Shown: positions 1 through 10,589, counted from the stretch's first letter. The stretch: 64,000 nt of DNA from Euglena gracilis (GCA_039621445.1 CP154956.1:67464452-67528451), one strand, 5' to 3'. The notes: generated from the letters alone by a model not told the origin. A program made the numbers and translations.

Positions 1-255
1 TTGCCTTGCACAAACAAAAGGATTTTGTTAGGTTGCGTGTTTTGGCCACCGTTGCCTTGCACACACAAGGGGATATTGTTATTTTGGGCGAGGGGGTCGG
101 GGGGGCGGCACCCCCCCCCGGAGGAGGCCGTAGGCCGACTAAGTTCATTAGGGTCTCTTTCTTTAACATGGGACGTTTTTTTGCCAGTTTCAACCTCATT
201 CCAATGCTTTTCCATGCATTTTGAGTCAATTTTACTGAATACTGATTCAAGTTTC
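1..255. other. No gene seen; short direct repeat
   Basis: A 13-base stretch, TTGCCTTGCACAA or a close variant, occurs at 1 and again near 52. A C tract and a GGCC-rich palindrome lie near 105-140. The open frames here look like noise, with no domain or coding-like composition. Confidence 0.4.
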
Positions 256-449
256 CGGGGGGGGGGGGGCGGGGGCTTAAATTTCAAAAAAGGGGGGGGT
301 AATGCGGATGATTGGAGGTCGGGCCGACCAGGTCGGCCCGACCTCCAATGGTCGATAGGCCATAGCCAATGGTCGGCCCGACCTAGGTCGGCCCGACCAT
401 GGTCGGTACGACCTCCGGGATCGTCATAGCCAATCACCCGCACGGAGCC
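256..449 (+). repeat. GTCGGGCCGACC palindrome family, copy 1
   Basis: A G tract runs into CTTAAATTTC, then a second G tract and TAATGCGGAT, followed by repeated palindromes GGTCGGGCCGACC, ending in CCGCACGGAGCC. The same order recurs at 4657-4862 (reverse), 9893-10083, 10440-10585 (reverse) and 12405-12520. This is a dispersed, probably non-autonomous element with defined ends. No target-site duplication was resolved. Confidence 0.6.
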
Positions 450-695
450 TATCCACCCCACTGGTCCCCAAACGAAAAAATTCATTGTCCTAGATGGTTG
501 AAACACTCATACCAGCACCTTAGGGCCACTTTTGGGCACTTTTGGTGACTTTTTAGGAATGAAAACCGGACGGCGGGTTTTGGACAAAACCGGCGTTCCC
601 AACGCCGGGTTTTAGGACAGAACCGGCGTCCGTAAAACCCGTGGGGGGGACGCCGGTTCTGTCCTGAACCCGGCGTCTCAAACGCCGGTTTAATG
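449..695 (+). repeat. Direct duplicate of 24704-24950 with CCGGCGTT hairpins
   Basis: Both copies begin TATCCACCCCACTGGTCCCC, continue with the same roughly 110-bp stretch, and end in nested hairpins built from AACGCCGGGTT and GACGCCGGTTCTGTCC. Differences are scattered substitutions and a few short indels. There is no coding signal. Confidence 0.7.
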
Positions 696-780
696 GAAAA
701 CGTGCCTGACCACAGATGCCCTAATGGAAAACGTGTCATTGCCACAGATGCCCTAATGGAAAATGTGTCACCCCCCCCCC
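690..780 (-). repeat. 32-bp minisatellite upstream of recombinase copy 1
   Basis: Units of CCACAGATGCCCTAATGGAA followed by AACGTGTCATTG repeat about every 32 bp. The same unit lies just 5' of recombinase copy 2 (2895-2960) and at 3955-4110 and 15425-15600. This suggests it belongs to the 5' region of that gene family. Confidence 0.6.
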
Positions 781-802
781 CTTTTTCCGCAGCCCTCCCA
801 CT

Positions 803-1366
803 ATGGCTAAACGCACGGCAAATTTCTTGAATGGTCTTTTGCCACCTCCCCCTAGGACGGAACTGTTCCTGGCTGCTCTCGCGGTATACCAGCAAGATGC
901 CAAGAAGCCGAAGGTTGACCCCCTTCATGGCACCTTGCTGACACAGGGCAACACGAAGAAAAAGTCTGGCACCGTAGGTGCAGAGCTTGCTGCTGATGCC
1001 AACTGTTTGGAGTTCGCCAAACTGTGTCAACATCGGCAAGCATCTTATCCGGAGCTGGATGCTTTCTTTGTTGCCTGGACGGGATGGGAGCTGGAACCCA
1101 GCCTGTTGTTCGATGAGGCGAGCGTCATTGAACAATGTGTGGCTCAACGTGCGCAGCAGTCGGGAAGTATTTTCGTTTCAGGGAATCGTTCGGCAACCTC
1201 TTTTCATAAATACGTGAATGCCGTCACTCAGGCATTCCGCAAAACCACGACCGAGGGAGTTGTGTTGTCTTCCTCAGGGCGCCAATTCCCCCACTTCAAC
1301 GAGCTGTTTTCGCGTTCCCTGGAACGCGAACGTGCGCGGAAGGCAGTGTCAACTGTGGTTCGGCGC
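803..1366 (+). pseudogene. Tyrosine-recombinase-like N-terminal fragment, copy 1
   Basis: The ATG at 803 opens a frame whose first about 188 residues align along their length with the ORF at 13940. Shared landmarks are the start MAKRTAN/MKKTAN, VDPLHGT/VDPIHGT, a helix with C-x-H, LDAFF-x-AW-x-GW, LLFDEA, a stretch typical of a recombinase core-binding domain (FHKYVNAVTQAF), and ERARKAV. I infer the N-terminal core-binding domain of a tyrosine recombinase. Catalytic boxes are seen only in other fragments (23834-23969 and 35532-35680). After KAV the frame runs into the GGCGCC repeat, so the catalytic half is missing. An alternative is a family-specific DNA-binding protein that merely resembles that fold. 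Confidence 0.6.
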
Positions 1367-1503
1367 CAAAGCCCAAAAATTGACCCCCCCCCCAAGTGTC
1401 CCCTGCCTCACAATGGCCGTTTTGGCAAAATTGTCCCCCCCCCTCAAAGGGGCCATTTTCTCTTGGCGCCGAAGGCGCCAAAGCCCAAAAATTGACCCCC
1501 CCC
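1362..1503. repeat. GGCGCC / CCAAAGTGTCCCC repeat, copy 1
   Basis: GGCGCCAAAGCCCAAAAATTG, C tract, AAGTGTCCCC, ACAATGGCCGTTTTGGCAAA, C tract, TCAAAG, then the palindrome GGCGCCGAAGGCGCC. Related copies lie at 10130-10440 (tandem), 12518-12605, 21035-21125 and 48160-48260. This copy truncates the recombinase frame. Confidence 0.65.
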
Positions 1504-1572
1504 AAATTCTTTTATTTCTACATCATTGGGATGTTTCCGGGTCCAAATACTGTGAACACAGTTTTCTTGGTC

Positions 1573-1850
1573 CAGGGTTGATCAATTAACTGACTGTTTT
1601 GGGTCAACCGATTAAATTAACTGCCCCCCTCGGTTAACCGATTAACCGATCTCCTGCAAGAGAAAGAAACTCAAACAGCATTTGAACAAAATTCCTCCAA
1701 AAATTTTTCTAGCGAGAAGAAAAAGTATGTCACCTGTCCAGATATTCAAAGCCTTTAACCGATTGGTTAACTGACCCCCCCCCTCGACTAGTCGATTAAC
1801 TGGGGGGGTCGTAGTCGATTAACCGAACTTTGGTTAACCATACAACCCTG
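1573..1850. mobile_element. hAT-like non-autonomous element 1
   Basis: The termini are CAGGGTTG and CAACCCTG. They are flanked on both sides by the direct repeat CTTGGTC (1566-1572 and 1851-1857). The interior is rich in GATTAACC/GGTTAATC motifs and C tracts. CAGGGTTG ends with a 7-8 bp duplication fit the hAT superfamily. At 278 bp it has no room for a transposase. Confidence 0.75.
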
Positions 1851-1860
1851 CTTGGTCGGA

Positions 1861-2080
1861 GTCCGTGTTTAGAAACACAGACTGAGGTCAAAGTCTGTGT
1901 TTCTAAACACGGACTTCGGCACGTCAAAGTCTGTGTTTAGAAACACAGACTTTGACCAAAGCCATGTTGCTATAAACACAGACTTAAACAAGAACAGTGT
2001 TTTGGGCCAAGGTTTTAGGGGGGCCCAGGGGCGACCGCGGCGCCTTCGGCGCCGCGGTCCCCGCCCCTGGGCTCCCCCTA
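1861..2080. repeat. AAACACAGACTTTGACC inverted repeats and GC palindrome
   Basis: Alternating direct and inverted copies of AAACACAGACT lead into AAGAACAGTGTTTTGGGCC, then a palindrome centred on GGCGCCTTCGGCGCC (about 2015-2080). The arm GTGTTTTGGGCC is mirrored at 2092-2115, making a long imperfect hairpin. The same module occurs at 13040-13231, 15040-15260, 51720-51830 and 52440-52540. Confidence 0.6.
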
Positions 2081-2114
2081 ACTCTTTAACTCTTGGCCCA
2101 AACACAGTTCTTGA

Positions 2115-2260
2115 CACAAAAGAGCCATACTTTGGTGACTCTTTTGCCAAATCTTGGCAATGAAAATGATATGCCAATCCGCAGGCATCACAGACAACTT
2201 TGTTCAGCTCCACACAATTTGGATTTTTGGGAATGGCAACACCACAAAAGCCACATTTCT
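2115..2260 (-). pseudogene. PHD zinc-finger fragment, copy 1
   Basis: On the minus strand, the frame 2369-1869 contains CGFC, 17 residues, CDAC, four residues, H, two residues, C, then a run ending KYGSFV. The spacing C-x2-C, C-x2-C-x4-H-x2-C is that of a C4HC3 PHD finger. The last C-x2-C pair is absent here but visible in the second copy at 4264-4370 (FLCKAC). PHD fingers usually read histone tails. The frame then runs into the GGCGCC palindrome, so the gene is broken. A recombinase fragment lies immediately upstream on the same strand. Other C4HC3-like treble-clef folds are possible. Confidence 0.6.
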
Positions 2261-2315
2261 TGTGTTTTATTGGCAGTCGGGACACAGCACGAGGCACAGG
2301 GGGTTGGTCAGGGTA

Positions 2316-2852
2316 CCACACATTGCTCGATGACGCTCGCCTCATCGAACAACAGGCTGGAGCTCCCATCCCGTCCAGGCAATAAAGAAAGCATCCAGCT
2401 CAGGATAACAGGCTTGCCGATGTTGACACAGTTTGGCGAACTGCAAACGGTTGGCAACAGCAGCAAGCTCTGCACCTACGGGGGGTGCGGTCCCCGTGAC
2501 CCCCCCCCCGTGACCCCCCCCCCCCGTGACCCGCAAATGAGGGGTGCGAAATTTTTGACTGTGCACTGCAAGGAGGTTTGCAATCGATGGGCAGCGATTT
2601 GTGCCTTCCATGTTCTCACCGAGTCCACCCACAAGGTCCCCGAAACTGCCATTTGCCCCCCGTGACCCCCCCCGTGGCCCCCCCCCCCCCGTGACCCCCC
2701 CCCCCCCGTGACCCCCCCGTGACCCGAACCACCCCCCACGGAGCCGGACTTTTTCTTTGTGTTGCCCTGTGCCAGCAAGGTGCCATGAAGGGGGTCCGTC
2801 CTATGGGAGGTGGCAAAAGACCATTCACAAAGTTTGCCATGCGTTTGGCCAT
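2316..2852 (-). pseudogene. Tyrosine-recombinase-like N-terminal fragment, copy 2
   Basis: Reading leftward from the ATG at 2852-2850: MAKRMANFVNGLLPPP, then a deletion, then DPLHGTLLAQGN and KKKSGSV. A 257-bp element (2481-2737) interrupts the frame. It resumes as GAELAAVANRLQFAKLCQ and LDAFFIAWTGW, followed by a short deletion and FDEASVIEQC in another frame. This is the antisense relative of the 803 copy. It keeps that copy's upstream minisatellite and is beyond function. It supplies the empty-site reference for the 2481-2737 insertion. Confidence 0.65.
2481..2737. mobile_element. 3-bp-TSD element with GTGACCC arms, copy A
   Basis: The ends are GGGGGTGCGGTCCCCGTGAC and GTGACCCGAACCACCCCC, forming imperfect inverted repeats. 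Each is followed inward by CCCCGTGACC minisatellite. The direct repeat ACG flanks it (2478-2480 and 2738-2740). Removing the element and one ACG restores the recombinase frame seen at 803-1366, which shows a real insertion. It carries no transposase. Confidence 0.8.
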
Positions 2853-2894
2853 ACTGGGAGGGCTGCGGGAAAAAAGAAAAAAATGGGGGGGGGT

Positions 2895-3084
2895 GACACG
2901 TTTTCAACGAGGGCATTTGTGGCAATGACACGTTTTCCATTAAGGCATCTGTGTTCAGGCACGTTTTCAAGCAAATTGTGGCTGAGCCCAGATTTCAGCC
3001 TGAAAACGTGTTCAGGGGGCCCCCGAAGGGGACCCCCTGGCTGAACACGTTTTCAGGCTGAAATCTGGGCTCAGCCACAATTTG
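2895..3084. repeat. 32-bp minisatellite and long hairpin
   Basis: Two to three 32-bp units are followed by a hairpin (2972-3084) whose arms carry GTGGCTGAGCCCAGATTTC around a GGGGGCCCCCGAAGGGG loop. A related hairpin lies at 45105-45225. Confidence 0.65.
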
Positions 3085-3094
3085 TGGGGGAGCA

Positions 3095-3900
3095 CACGGC
3101 TGGCCGACGGCTGGCCGACGGCGTGACGGAAGCCGGGTCCTGTCGTTGAGCTTTTGTTGATTGCAAATGCCTAATTTGGTGTGCCTCTTGCAAATTTTGG
3201 AAGGCAAATTCCTAATTTAGTGTGCTAATTCCTAATTTTGAGGTGCAAATTCCTATTTTCATGTGTATATTCCTAATTTTGAGTGGCAAATGCCTAATTT
3301 TGGGTGTAAAATGCTGATATTTTGAGTGGTAATCCCAAGTTTGGTGTGCCAATGCCTTCTTTTGAGTGGTAAATTCCTAATTAGTGAAAAGGTTCCTAAT
3401 TTTGAGGGGATTTGGTGGGCCAATTCCTAACTTTGAGTGATTAATGCCTAATTTGGGGTGCAAAGCCCTACAAGAGGGGTTGCTTTGGGCAATTTTTTAG
3501 TCACTTGAAACCGTTCCACACAAAATTTCAGCCTTTTTCAGTCCATAACAGGGATTTTTTGTTAGTTCGTGGAAAATGGACCACCAATTGAACAACTTTT
3601 AGTCATTCGAATAATTTATTGGCAAAATTCCTTCACAATGACTATGGAATGACCCAAAAATCGGCTGAAATGGTCAAAATTGGTCAAAAAAGTCCCAAAA
3701 TTGGCAAAATTGACAAAAATCGACGAAAAATGACTTCAAATGGGCAAAAATGCAGCCTCCACGAACGATGAACATGACCTTGACAGGGGATTGGCGGCGA
3801 AATTGTTTTTGTATTGTCGAGCTGTGGCTCGGGTCATTTTCCTGTGAGTCACACGGCTGGCCGACGGCTGGCCGACGGCTGGCCGACGGCGTGCTCCCCC
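3095..3900 (+). repeat. Inverted duplicate of 29240-29835; TTCCTAATTTTGAGTG minisatellite
   Basis: The order is GCTGGCCGACG repeats, an array of about 25-30-bp units around AATTCCTAATTTTGAGTG (3165-3480), an AT-rich stretch, and CACACGGCTGGCCGACGG repeats. The block at 29240-29835 matches it colinearly on the other strand with shorter arrays. No coding frame is convincing. Confidence 0.65.
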
Positions 3901-3954
3901 TGTATGTAAAAAACGTGTTCAGCCCGCCAAATGCCTGCCCTGAAATTCGTGGTC

Positions 3955-4110
3955 ATGAACACATTTTCCATGAGGGCATTTGTGGCAATGACACATTTTC
4001 CATCACGGCATCTGTGGCATTGACACGTTTTCCATTACGGCATCTGTGGCAATGACACGTTTTCCATTACGGCATCTGTGTCAATGACACGTTTTCCATT
4101 ACGGCATCTG
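3955..4110 (+). repeat. 32-bp minisatellite array
   Basis: At least four units of TGACACGTTTTCCATTACGG plus CATCTGTGGCAA occur at exact 32-base spacing (4021, 4053, 4085). The array is preceded by CCTGCCCTGAAATTCGTGG, which also borders the arrays at 15560-15620 and 45700-45840. Confidence 0.75.
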
Positions 4111-4263
4111 TGGCAATCAAGTGTAAGATGGAAAAAGCGCTAGCTTGAAAATTTGGCGACAGGTTGAGAGGCCGGGGTGGTCCTCAACGGGCGGGTCGGG
4201 GGCACTCTGCAACACAGGAAACGACCAGAAGTTGCCTTGGAGCACAACGACAAGCAGTGGGAG

Positions 4264-4370
4264 ACGTCACGGAAGACGACACGCTTTACACAAAAAAGAG
4301 CCATACTTTGGTAGCCGCCGCAAATCTTGGCAATGAAAATAATATGCCAAACCGCAGGCGTCACACTGTT
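4264..4370 (-). pseudogene. PHD zinc-finger fragment, copy 2
   Basis: The minus strand from 4365 reads CDACGLAYYFHCQDL, then KYGSFLCKACR, then a stop. This is the C-terminal half of the finger at 2115-2260 and includes the final C-x2-C missing there. The zinc-ligand His of the first copy is replaced by Tyr, so this copy is probably non-functional. The upstream half is cut by the CTAGTCGTACGACC element. The tail (4145-4260) recurs at 15255-15400. Confidence 0.55.
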
Positions 4371-4384
4371 CGCTCGATGCGCCT

Positions 4385-4653
4385 ATTACCCCCCCCCTCT
4401 AGTCGTACGACCACCCCTCATTTGCGACCACCCCCCGGTCACAGGTTGCAGGTCATGGGGGTGTTATGACCACCCCCCCCCCCGGTCACAGGTTGCAGGT
4501 TGCGAAAAATTTAACACCACCTGACCTACGACCGCCCCCTCATTTATGACCACCCCCCGGTTGCAGGTTGCAGGTCATGGGGGTGTTACGACCACCCCCC
4601 CCCCCGGTCACAGGTTGCTGGAACCCGGTCGTACGACTAGGGGGGGGGGGGTA
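4385..4653. mobile_element. CTAGTCGTACGACC inverted-repeat element
   Basis: CTAGTCGTACGACC at 4399-4412 pairs with GGTCGTACGACTAG at 4627-4640. Both are enclosed by matching C and G tracts. The interior repeats GGTTGCAGGT and CGACCACCCCC. A related copy lies at 58785-58905. Non-autonomous. Confidence 0.6.
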
Positions 4654-4656
4654 AGT

Positions 4657-4862
4657 GTTGGCCCCGGGCCGATTCCTGTGGGTGCTCATCCTGGGGGTGA
4701 TGCCGACCTGGTCGGCCCGACCACCTGGTCGGCCCGACCATGGTCGGGCCGACCAGGTCGATAACTACCCCTGGGGGTGATACCGACCAGGTCGGTATCA
4801 CCCCCAGGAATCTGCATTACCCCCCCCCTTTTGGAAATTTAAGCCCCCCCCCCCCCCGGGTT
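4657..4862 (-). repeat. GTCGGGCCGACC palindrome family, copy 2
   Basis: Reverse orientation of the family described at 256-449. The ends match: GATTCCTGTGGGTGCTCATC on one side, TTTGGAAATTTAAGCCCC on the other. Confidence 0.55.
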
Positions 4863-4878
4863 TCCAAAAGACGAGATC

Positions 4879-7800
4879 AACATGCACCCGAAAAGGGGTT
4901 GTCAGATAAAAGGGGGTTATTTTGTTAATGAAAGGGATAGGGTTAGGTCGACTTGAGAAGGGGTTGGCAGATAAAAGGGGTTTATTTTGTTAATGAAAGG
5001 GATAGGGTTAGGTCGACTTGCACCCGAGAAGGGGTTGGCGGATAAAAGGGGTTGCCAGATAAAAGGGGTTTTTTTGTTAATGAAAGGGATAGGGTTAGGT
5101 CTACTTGCACCCGAAAAGGGGTTGGCGGACAAAGGGGGTTTATTTTGTTAATGAAAGGGATAGGGTTAGGTCGATTTGCACCCGAGAAGGGGTTGGCAGA
5201 TAAAGGGGGTTTATTTTGTTAATGAAAGGGATAAGGTTAGGTCGACTTGCACCCGAAAAGGGGTTGGTAGATAAAAGGGGTTTATTTTGTTAATGAAAGG
5301 GATAGGGTTAGGTCGACTTGCACCCGAAAAGGGGTTGGCAGATAAAAGGGGTTGGCAGAAAAATGGGGTTTATTTTGTTAATGATAGGGATAGGGTTAGG
5401 TCGACTGGCACCCGAAAAGGGGTTGGCGGATAAAACGGGTTGATTTTGTTAATGAAAGGGATAGGGTTAGGTCGACTTGCACCCGAGAAGGGGTTGGCAG
5501 ATAAAAGGGGTTGCCAGATAAAAGGGGTTTTTTTGTTAATGAAAGGGATAGGGTTAGGTCTACTTGCACCCGAAAAGGGGTTGGCGGATAAAAGGGGTTT
5601 ATTTTGTTAATGAAAGGGATAGGGTTAGGTCGACTTGCACCCGAGAAGGGGTTGGCAGATAAAAGGGGTTGCCAGATAAAAGGGGTTTATTTGTTATTGA
5701 AAGGGATAGGGTTAGGTCGACTTGCACCCGAAAAGGGGTTGGCGGATAAAGGGGGTTTATTTTGTTAATGAAAGGGATAGGGTTAGGTCGACTTGCACCC
5801 GAAAAGGGGTTGGCAGATAAAAGGGGTTTATTTTGTTAATGAAAGGGATAGGGTTAGGTCGACTTGCACCCGAAAAGGGGTTGGCAGATAAAGGGGGTTG
5901 GCAGAAAAATGGGGTTTATTTTGTTAATGATAGGGATAGGGTTAGGTCGACTGGCACCCGAAAAGGGGTTGGCGGATAAAACGGGTTGATTTTGTTAATG
6001 AAAGGGATAGGGTTAGGTCGACTTGCACCCGAGAAGGGGTTGGCAGATAAAAGGGGTTGCCAGATAAAAGGGGTTTTTTTGTTAATGAAAGGGATAGGGT
6101 TAGGTCTACTTGCACCCGAAAAGGGGTTGGCGGATAAAGGGGGTTTATTTTGTTAATGAAAGGGATAGGGTTAGGTCGACTTGCACCCGAGAAGGGGGTG
6201 GCAGATAAAAGGGGTTGCCAGATAAAAGGGGTTTTTTTGTTATTGAAAGGGATAGGGTTAGGTCGACTTGCACCCGAAAAGGGGTTGGCGGATAAAAGGG
6301 GTTTATTTTGTTAATGAAAGGGATAGGGTTAGGTCGATTTGCACCCGAAAAGGGGTTGGCAGATCAAAGGGGTTGCCAGATAAAAGGGTTTTTTTTGTTA
6401 ATGAAAGGGATAGGGTTAGGTCGACTTGCACCCGAAAAGGGGTTGGCGGATAAAACGGGTTGAATTTGTTAATGAAAGGGATAGGGTTAGGTCGACTTGC
6501 ACCCGAGAAGGGGTTGGCAGATAAAAGGGGTTGCCAGATAAAAGGGGTTTTTTTGTTAATGAAAGGGATAGGGTTAGGTCGACTTGCACCCGAAAAGGGG
6601 TTGGCGGATAAAGGGGGTTGGCAGAAAAATGGGGTTTATTTTGTTAATGAAAGGGATAGGGTTAGGTCGACTGGCACCCGAAAAGGGGTTGTCAGTTAAA
6701 ACGGGTTTATTTTGTTAATGAAAGGGATAGGGTTAGGTCGACTTGCACCCGAAAAGGGGTTGGCGGATAAAGGGGGTTTATTTTGTTAATGAAAGGGATA
6801 GGGTTAGGTCGACTTGCACCCGAAAAGGGGTTGGTAGATAAAGGGGGTTTATTTTGTTAATGAAAGGGATAGGGTTAGGTCGATTTGCACCCGAAAAGGG
6901 GTTGGCGGATAAAGGGGGTTTATTTTGTTAATGAAAGGGATAGGGTTAGGTCGACTTGCACCCGAGAAGGGGTTGGCAGATAAAAGGGGTTGGCAGATAA
7001 AAGGGGTTTTTTTGTTAATGAAAGGGATAGGGTTAGGTCGACTTGCACCCGAAAAGGGGTTGGCGGATAAAGGGGGTTTATTTTGTTAATGAAAGGGATA
7101 GGGTTAGGTCGATTTGCACCCGAAAAGGGGTTGGCAGATCAAAGGGGTTGCCAGATAAAAGGGTTTTTTTTGTTAATGAAAGGGATAGGGTTAGGTCGAC
7201 TTGCACCCGAAAAGGGGTTGGCGGATAAAACGGGTTGAATTTGTTAATGAAAGGGATAGGGTTAGGTCGACTTGCACCCGAGAAGGGGTTGGCAGATAAA
7301 AGGGGTTGCCAGATAAAAGGGGTTTTTTTGTTAATGAAAGGGATAGGGTTAGGTCTACTTGCACCCGAAAAGGGGTTGGCGGATAAAGGGGGTTTATTTT
7401 GTTAATGAAAGGGATAGGGTTAGGTCGACTTGCACCCGAGAAGGGGTTGGCAGATAAAAGGGGTTGCCAGATAAAAGGGGTTTATTTGTTATTGAAAGGG
7501 ATAGGGTTAGGTCGACTTGCACCCGAAAAGGGGTTGGCGGATAAAGGGGGTTTATTTTGTTAATGAAAGGGATAAGGTTAGGTCGACTTGCACCCGAAAA
7601 GGGGTTGGCAGATAAAAGGGGTTTATTTTGTTAATGAAAGGGATAGGGTTAGGTCGACTTGCACCCGAAAAGGGGTTGGCAGATAAAGGGGGTTGGCAGA
7701 AAAATGGGGTTTATTTTGTTAATGATAGGGATAGGGTTAGGTCGACTGGCACCCGAAAAGGGGTTGGCGGATAAAACGGGTTGATTTTGTTAATGAAAGG

Positions 7801-9689
7801 GATAGGGTTAGGTCGACTTGCACCCGAGAAGGGGTTGGCAGATAAAAGGGGTTGCCAGATAAAAGGGGTTTTTTTGTTAATGAAAGGGATAGGGTTAGGT
7901 CGACTTGCACCCGAAAAGGGGTTGGCGGATAAAGGGGGTTTATTTTGTTAATGAAAGGGATAGGGTTAGGTCGACTTGCACCCGAGAAGGGGTTGGCAGA
8001 TAAAAGGGGTTGCCAGATAAAAGGGGTTTATTTGTTATTGAAAGGGATAGGGTTAGGTCGACTTGCACCCGAAAAGGGGTTGGCGGATAAAGGGGGTTTA
8101 TTTTGTTAATGAAAGGGATAAGGTTAGGTCGACTTGCACCCGAAAAGGGGTTGGCAGATAAAAGGGGTTTATTTTGTTAATGAAAGGGATAGGGTTAGGT
8201 CGACTTGCACCCGAAAAGGGGTTGGCAGATAAAGGGGGTTGGCAGAAAAATGGGGTTTATTTTGTTAATGATAGGGATAGGGTTAGGTCGGCTGGCACGC
8301 GAAAAGGGGTTGGCGGATAAACTAAAGGGATAGGGTTAGGTCGACTTGCACCCGAGAAGGGGTTGGCAGATAAAAGGGGTTGCCAGATAAAAGGGGTTTT
8401 TTTGTTAATGAAAGGGATAGGGTTAGGTCGACTTGCACCCGAAAAGGGGTTGGCGGATAAAGGGGGTTTATTTTGTTAATGAAAGGGATAGGGTTAGGTC
8501 GACTTGCACCCGAGAAGGGGTTGGCAGATAAAGGGGTTGCCAGATAAAAGGGGTTTTTTTGTTAATGAAAGGGATAGGGTTAGGTCGACTTGCACCCGAA
8601 AAGGGGTTGGCGGATAAAAGGGGTTTATTTTGTTAATGAAAGGGATAGGGTTAGGTCGACTTGCACCCGAAAAGGGGTTGGCAGATCAAAGGGGTTGCCA
8701 GATAAAAGGGTTTTTTTTGTTAATGAAAGGGATAGGGTTAGGTCGACTTGCACCCGAAAAGGGGTTGGCGGATAAAACGGGTTGAATTTGTTAATGAAAG
8801 GGATAGGGTTAGGTCGACTTGCACCCGAGAAGGGGTTGGCAGATAAAAGGGGTTGCCAGATAAAAGGGGTTTTTTTGTTAATGAAAGGGATAGGGTTAGG
8901 TCGACTTGCACCCGAAAAGGGGTTGGCGGATAAAGGGGGTTGGCAGAAAAATGGGGTTTATTTTGTTAATGAAAGGGATAGGGTTAGGTCGACTGGCACC
9001 CGAAAAGGGGTTGTCAGTTAAAACGGGTTTATTTTGTTAATGAAAGGGATAGGGTTAGGTCGACTTGCACCCGAAAAGGGGTTGGCGGATAAAGGGGGTT
9101 TATTTTGTTAATAAAAGGGATAAGGTTAGGTCGACTTGCACCCGAAAAGGGGTTGGTAGATAAAGGGGGTTTATTTTGTTAATGAAAGGGATAGGGTTAG
9201 GTCGATTTGCACCCGAAAAGGGGTTGGCGGATAAAGGGGGTTTATTTTGTTAATGAAAGGGATAGGGTTAGGTCGACTTGCACCCGAGAAGGGGTTGGCA
9301 GATAAAAGGGGTTGGCAGATAAAAGGGGTTTTTTTGTTAATGAAAGGGATAGGGTTAGGTCGACTTGCACCCGAAAAGGGGTTGGCGGATAAAGGGGGTT
9401 TATTTTGTTAATGAAAGGGATAGGGTTAGGTCGATTTGCACCCGAAAAGGGGTTGGCAGATCAAAGGGGTTGCCAGATAAAAGGGTTTTTTTTGTTAATG
9501 AAAGGGATAGGGTTAGGTCGACTTGCACCCGAAAAGGGGTTGGTAGATAAAAGGGGTTGGCAGAAAAATGGGGTTTATTTTGTTAATGAAAGGGATAGGG
9601 TTAGGTCGACTTGCACCCGAAAAGGGGTTGGCAGTTAAAACGGGTTTATTTTGTTAATGAAAGGGATAGGGTTAGGTCGACTTGCACCC
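4879..9689 (+). repeat. Satellite array, 71-bp monomer, about 2.3-kb higher-order repeat
   Basis: The monomer is AATGAAAGGGATAGGGTTAG, GTCGACTTGCACCCGAAAAG, GGGTTGGCAGATAAAAGGGG and TTTATTTTGTT, about 71 bp. Some units carry an extra GTTGCCAGATAAAAGGGG insert. Variant order repeats over long distances: segments at 6268 and 7043 recur at 8590 and 9365, both offset by exactly 2322 bp. Shorter open frames across it are by-products of the repeat. The telomere-like AGGGATAGGGTTAGG in every unit suggests a subtelomeric or centromeric satellite, but this is only inference. Confidence 0.9.
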
Positions 9690-9699
9690 AAGAATTAGG

Positions 9700-9835
9700 G
9701 GGGGTTTCCCATGGACCCATGGACATATAGGGTAAATTGAGTAACCCCCCCCCTAATTGTCACCCCCCCCCCTAATACTCGCCAGGGGGGTCAAAACGCT
9801 CCCGAGGGGGTGCCATATAGGGTGGGGGGTCACGT
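9700..9835. repeat. GGGTAAATTGAGTA / CCCCTAATTGTCACC element
   Basis: Shares TAGGGTAAATTGAGTA, C tract, AATTGTCACC, GTCAAAACGCTCCC and GTGCCATATAGG with 41165-41285. The array edge of the satellite abuts it. Confidence 0.5.
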
Positions 9836-9892
9836 TATTAAATTTTTTTATTTAAATTTTTACTTTACTTAACAATTGACCTATTCAAACGA

Positions 9893-10585
9893 AGGAGGGG
9901 GGGGGCTTAAATTTCCAAAAAGTGGGGGGGTAATGCGGATTTCTGGGGGTCGGGCCGACCAGGTCGGCATCACCCCCAGAGGTCGGTATCCCACCAACAG
10001 GGGTCGGGCCGACCACAGGTCGGGCCGACCAGGTCGGCATCACCCCCAGGATGAGCACCCACAGGAATCCGCACGGAGCCGTAAGTGTTGGACCAGTTCA
10101 CCCCCTTCAGCAACTGGTCCAACTCTTCAGCTTCGGCGCCAAGAGAAAATGGCTACTTTGAGGGGGGGAACAAATTTGCCAAAACGGCCAGTGTGAGGGA
10201 GAGGACACTTTGGGGGGGGTCAATTTTTGGGCTTTGGCGCCTTCGGCGCCAAGGCCACTTTGAGGGGGGGGGGGACAAATTTGCCAAAACGGCCATTGTG
10301 AGGGAGGGGACACTTTGGGGAGGTCAATTTTTGGGCTTAGGCGCCAAGAGGAAATGACCACTTTGAGGGGGGGGGAACAAATTTGCCAAAAACGGCAGGG
10401 AGGGACACTTTGGGGGGGTCAATTTTTGGGCTTAGGCTCATTCGGGGCTCCGTGCGGATTTCCGGTGGTGGTCGCTGTGGTGGTCGACCGACCTGTGGTG
10501 GTCGGGCCGACCAGGTCGGGCCGACCACCATTTTTTTGCACTACCCCCCCCCCCTTTTTTGCATTTTTAAGCCCCCCCCCCCTGG
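9893..10585. repeat. Two GTCGGGCCGACC copies flanking three GGCGCC units
   Basis: A forward GTCGGGCCGACC-family copy (9893-10083) and a reverse copy (10440-10585) enclose three tandem units of GGCGCCAAG, CACTTTGAGGGGG, AAATTTGCCAAAACGGCC and GACACTTTGGGGGGGTCAA. The mirror layout looks like a composite. No coding content. Confidence 0.6.
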
Positions 10586-10589
10586 TCGG

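Noticed and set aside
1-429. 142-codon frame at the window start
   Set aside because: It runs through a G tract and GGTCGGGCCGACC palindromes; Pro/Gly/Arg-rich product is a repeat artefact.
4900-9650. Open frames of 60-80 codons with VNERDRVRSTCTRKGVG
   Set aside because: They arise from the satellite monomer and repeat with it; no start, composition or conservation supports coding.
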